DNA from: Gnetum montanum
Taxonomy: Eukaryota; Streptophyta; Gnetopsida; Gnetales; Gnetaceae
Length of the DNA stretch: 60,000 nt
Assembly (NCBI GenBank): GCA_015680685.1
Contig: MNCI01000071.1
Location: forward strand, 139,898 to 199,897
Direction of reading: 5' to 3'
Both the position numbers and the translations under genes were made by a program. Below, in pieces: positions 56,338 to 60,000 of the stretch; position 1 is the first letter of the stretch, and every line of letters starts with the position of its first letter. Below the pieces are notes generated by a model. It did not search any database and had not been told where the DNA came from. It saw only the letters and a list, made by a program, of their open reading frames with translations.

Positions 56338-59300
56338 TCAGCATAGGTGGCCATCTCCCCCATGGCTGAATGGAAAGGGAGAGTTCCGAAATAACGAATG
56401 CCTGTTTGAATTTCTTAGAAGTGTCCAACTTCTCCCGATTGATGTTTTCAGATTAAGGGGTGGAAGTTGGTGATGTTCATACTCCAATGTATCTATTCCT
56501 TCATTGTTGGCATGAGTTATTCCCCCATTTTGTTCCATGCATGTTGGTAGGCTACTTCCTTGATCAGCTGTCAACCATTGGATGTTCTCTTATTATGTGG
56601 TTGCTACATTTAGGCACCTTTGTATCTGAGTTTCTAGGGCACACCGATTATATGTAGGAGATGTTAAATTTCACATCACCCATGATTCCTACATGTCATC
56701 ACCGTCTGAGTCATTGTATGTGATGCATGGAACTTTCTTATTCTCGATCTTTCCATAAATGTTTACCTTAGATATTTCCAAGGAAAGATCATGAATCCCT
56801 AGGCATGTGTCTATTGTACTTAGCCATGCACTTCCCATTATAATTAGGAAGTCCCCTTTGTTGCTGTTGACTTCTATCACCAGGAAATCTACTGGGTATG
56901 ACCAACCAAACATAGTAATAACAATGTCCTCCACCAATCCCAAGGGAATGGTGATGGACTGGTTAGCCAGCTCTAGTTGGATATTTCTCTTCTTGAGTTG
57001 GGGGAGGTTCCAGGCTTGATGCATTTCTCGTGATATTAAGTTGACTCTGGAACTTGAGTCAAGAAGAGCCTTATGTGGTTCATTCCTGATGACTTGGAGG
57101 TAGATTAAGGGACTTCTAGGGTCAGATAGTTTTCTGGGAAGGTGGCCTACCTTGATCATGTCAGTTACTATATGTGTTAACATAACCATATGCGTTGAGC
57201 TCTATTTTTGGTTTGAAGGGAGCTCTGAAGCCTTGTTTGTTGGAGGAGTGTGAACAGACTCAACCTCTTGTGGTTATGAGAGCTTGTCTGAGCTTTTGGT
57301 TCTAAAGAAAGGTCTTCTCTTCTTACAATTGTTAGAACCAGCAACAGTTTGAAGGTTTACTACTCTCGTAGCATTACGTTGCTATGGTTGAGTGGGGAGT
57401 TCCCCCTACATTGTTGGAGCGCGTGGTATGGGAACTACCGATGGAAGAGTGGCAGATGGATTTAGAGGATGGTATGTATGTGGAGCGTCTCCCAGAGGAG
57501 AAGGAGTCCTTCTAAAGTACTCCCAAACTTGGTAGTGACATTGGGGAGTTGTGTGACCCATGGAGTCACTTGAAGAAATCAGCTGCTACACGTAGTAACC
57601 ATAAGGATCGGGTTGCCGGTAAGGGTATTGTTGTTTAGGTGGTGGCATCCCCCATGACTATGGGTGTTGCCACTACTAATGTGGCCTGATGGGTTGTGGT
57701 GGAATTCCACTTGGATAGTATGTTAATGGTTGGTGGAACTACCTTGGGTTACCTTGGGGATAAGGTAACCTTCGGGGTGTCTGCCGTCTGTTGAGTCTCA
57801 GGTTGAGTGCATACACCCCAGACTCCTGTAGATGTGAGATGATTGGACAACATCCCTTAGGATGGTCATATTAGCAGATCTCACATCCACCATCATTTTC
57901 TATGTCCGAATCCACAACCACATCAGAGATGTTTATTTTTCCCTTACCCTTATCACGTGCAGGGCCTGAATCTCTCTACTTTTTCTTGTCCTTGTCACTA
58001 CTTCGTTCCTCCTTAGACTCCTCTACAATATTTAGGACAATTTCAATTTTACTATCTAAAGAGCTCCATACTTCATCTACCTTAGCTGATACCTTTGTTG
58101 TTAGCTTCTGAAGTGGCAAGGTTTTCCTATTCACCAACTCTTTAGGTGGTGATTCATCCTCTTCATCATAGAATCTCACTCCCTTCTTTTGAAGGGAGGG
58201 ATCACAGTTATATTCTTCCACGCTTTCTCTTTTTCATAGCTCCCCTTCTTCTTTGGCTAGTTACTCAAAAAATCGATGAATTTCATGGGATCTAGATTCA
58301 GATAGTCTTCCTTGGGCATATGTCCCAAGGGTTCTCCTAGTTTCATACCATAGCCCATCTATGAGGTGGCATAGTTGATCCCATTGTGTGTAACCATGGC
58401 CCGAGCAACAATGTAGTAATGCGTAGTAGTGTCCCATGGTAGCATCCAAGGGTTTGCGATTACCCTGCTTCCATCCTTGGATCTACTTACACAAGTTAGA
58501 CACTCTGGAGTACGTTTGATATTTATCTTTGAACAACTCTAACATCATACTCCATCTCCTAATGGTCTCCAGCTCTAAGCACCAGTACCAACTCTCTGCT
58601 TCCTTTATGAGTTTCCTAGGAAATAACTTTAGATTCTGCTACTCATTTTCTATGTTTTGCAAGGCACAGGCATTGTGGAATGCCTATAAATGATTTTGCA
58701 GATTAGCGTTGTATCCCCCTTCAAAGCATAGGATATTGTTCATGTCAAGTCTTTTGATCTGACTATCTTTTTAATGCCTTTTTGGTATTCTCACTGCCTT
58801 TGTGATATCTAGCATACTTCAGGTTGCAAGTAGGGGTTCATCATGATCATCTCCTTCATGACGTATATGATGTCTACATTATTTCCTAGTTTCCCTTTGT
58901 TCATGCCCTTGTCCTCGCTCTTGACTCTCTCATGGACGTCTCTCATTTTTCCTACCTCTATCCTCACTGTTATGCTCTTGATGACTATTCCCCGATGTGG
59001 AGGGAGAGGGTGAATGGTGTGATGAAGGAGAAGAAGAAGGAGAACCATCACCATAAAGATGTTTCTTACCCTCTCTTCGGCTGCTACAGCCTTGATCGTG
59101 ATGATGATCAGAATGCCCATCCTTGTCATGTGTCTTTGTTCCCTCAGTGAACAGTTGGTGTTCATGGGGATCAAAACCAAGGTTGTGTATTATAGAGCAT
59201 AGGTTCTGATACCCCACCTCCTCACTATCATTAGGAGGTGGAACATCATTTGATGGAGAACTCGTTATGAGTGGTTCACCATCTCCAATTTTACATAGGA

Positions 59301-59700
59301 TGTCCAAGACCCCTTTTCCCTTCAACAATGTATGGTGGCTCTCCTAGCTCATGTCCCTTAGATGTTGTGCTTCTGTGGGATGATAATCTCTTATGTTAAA
59401 ATTGCCTAGAACGTATTCAACGTATAGCTGTGTCATGCCTATTTGTGCCAAAGCACGGAGAAGCATGTTGGGGACTGCATCATCTGGAGGTAACACTATG
59501 TTACCTTGCAAGTTGCTCCAGCGCAGTTGTTCATCCTAATGCAGGATAAAGGTAAAATTGGGTATATACTCAATGGGATGGGTATATACCACATGGTATT
59601 GTTGAGAAATTGGCAGATTTTGGTTATGTGTTTTAGATTGCCGACTGTTTCTTGTATGATCCCTAGGTGGTGAATTTCTTTTGTTTGAAGAAGAAGACAT
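56338..59700 (-). pseudogene. gag-pro: Element G gag-protease polyprotein
   Basis: ATG at 59700-59698 (MSSSSNKRNSPPRDHTRNSR). A single frame of about 1,120 codons runs to the stop at 56338, with about twenty in-frame stops. Domains as in B: N-terminal domain, His/Ser-rich linker (58930-59200), core with SWYWCLELETIRRWSMMLEL (about 58530-58600), KTLPLQKLTTKVSAKVDEVW (58060-58120), and the knuckle CEICxYDHPKGCCP (all four ligands kept, one stop inside) near 57850-57890. Then a Pro-rich tail and a protease with KALLDSSSRVNLISREM near 57010-57075, where the active-site Gly has become Ser. It ends in the GGDGHLC codons after the pol deletion. Confidence 0.85.
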
Positions 59701-59823
59701 TTTTCTTATTCAGTTTTCTGATTAACTGTTATATAATTTTTTGTTCAATTAACCATAAGGTTTTTTTAGGCTCCCAACAATGTGGATAATTTCCTATCTT
59801 CTACTTAGCGCACAAACACTTAG

Positions 59824-59841
59824 TCCCCAGCAACGGTGCCA
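59824..59841 (-). other. Primer-binding site of element G
   Basis: The minus strand reads TGGCACCGTTGCTGGGGA, two transitions from the tRNA-Asp(GUC) complement, with one spacer base before the LTR. Confidence 0.88.
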
Positions 59842-59842
59842 A

Positions 59843-60000
59843 TGATGAGTGGCAAGGTACCCCTACACTCAACCATACGAATACGAGCGTAGCACGAGCG
59901 ATCCGGTTGAACTCCATAGACTAAGTACCTACATGCCTTATGGAACACTTAAGGTTAATTATTCATTATCTACCCAGACTTGTATTTTTCATAGTTGTAT
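59843..60000 (-). mobile_element. Start of the 5' LTR of element G (cut by window end)
   Basis: TGATGAGTGGCAAGGTACCC, the conserved LTR end, continuing out of the window. It resembles 54633-54790 closely. Confidence 0.88.

Larger units (their letters stand above)
54633..60000 (-). mobile_element. Element G: type II, gag and protease only, 3' LTR truncated; runs off the window
   Basis: Inserted in the F gag. Truncated 3' LTR 54633-55277, untranslated region to 56337, gag-protease 56338-59700, PBS 59824-59841, 5' LTR from 59843 to beyond 60000. It lacks RT, RNase H and IN with the same joint as B, and resembles B along its length. A later deletion removed the U3 end of the 3' LTR, the PPT and about 0.9 kb of the untranslated region. 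Confidence 0.87.

Noticed and set aside
56148-56363. Cys/Val repeat peptide on the minus strand
   Set aside because: Translation of the (AC)n microsatellite.
1-60000. Cellular genes, CRISPR array, phage or bacterial operons
   Set aside because: No intact frame above about 275 codons, no spaced direct-repeat array, no operon-like spacing; every longer frame falls within a retrotransposon remnant.

Overview
This is AT-rich plant nuclear DNA, apparently an intergenic, retrotransposon-packed (heterochromatin-like) block of a large angiosperm-type genome. I see no cellular protein-coding gene, rRNA or tRNA gene, CRISPR array or bacterial feature. The evidence is Athila/Tat-like Ty3/gypsy elements with long LTRs, a primer-binding site (PBS) complementary to plant tRNA-Asp(GUC), a gag with a short CCHC knuckle, a coiled-coil ORF in the env position, one Ty1/copia element, and tRNA-derived SINEs. 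Species cannot be named from sequence alone.

Most of the window is one nested stack. The oldest element, O (+ strand, about 2196-48541), has terminal LTRs about 44 kb apart. A Ty1/copia element (- strand, 4063-16671, target duplication ATAAT) sits inside its gag. Athila-like element B (- strand, 8138-15189, target duplication ACAAT) sits inside the copia gag. Athila-like element D (+, 17045-23724, ATTTA/ATTTC) splits the O gag a second time. Elements E (-, 30745-34528, ACTAG/ACTCG) and H (+, 36576-46461, GAATG) split the O 3' ORF. Outside the stack, a gag fragment with LTR (element A, -) runs off the left end. On the right, element F (-, from 51020) carries another insertion, G (-, from 54633), which runs off the right end.

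Two LTR types occur. Type I (A, D, E, F; O is an old relative) has LTRs of about 850-950 bp and an ORF3 between gag/pol and the 3' LTR; D and F lack pol entirely with the same layout. Type II (B, G, H) has LTRs of about 810-840 bp. H keeps the full order gag-PR-RT-RNase H-IN but is broken by stops, a frameshift and two altered catalytic residues. B and G keep only gag and protease and share one deletion junction, so that deletion was inherited through transposition. The PBS decays only by transitions (0 in B up to 7 in O), in keeping with the nesting order.

No frame in the window is intact; all coding entries are given as pseudogenes. Positions come from reading by eye; LTR ends fixed by target duplications are the most reliable, while those of O, F and the SINEs are softer.
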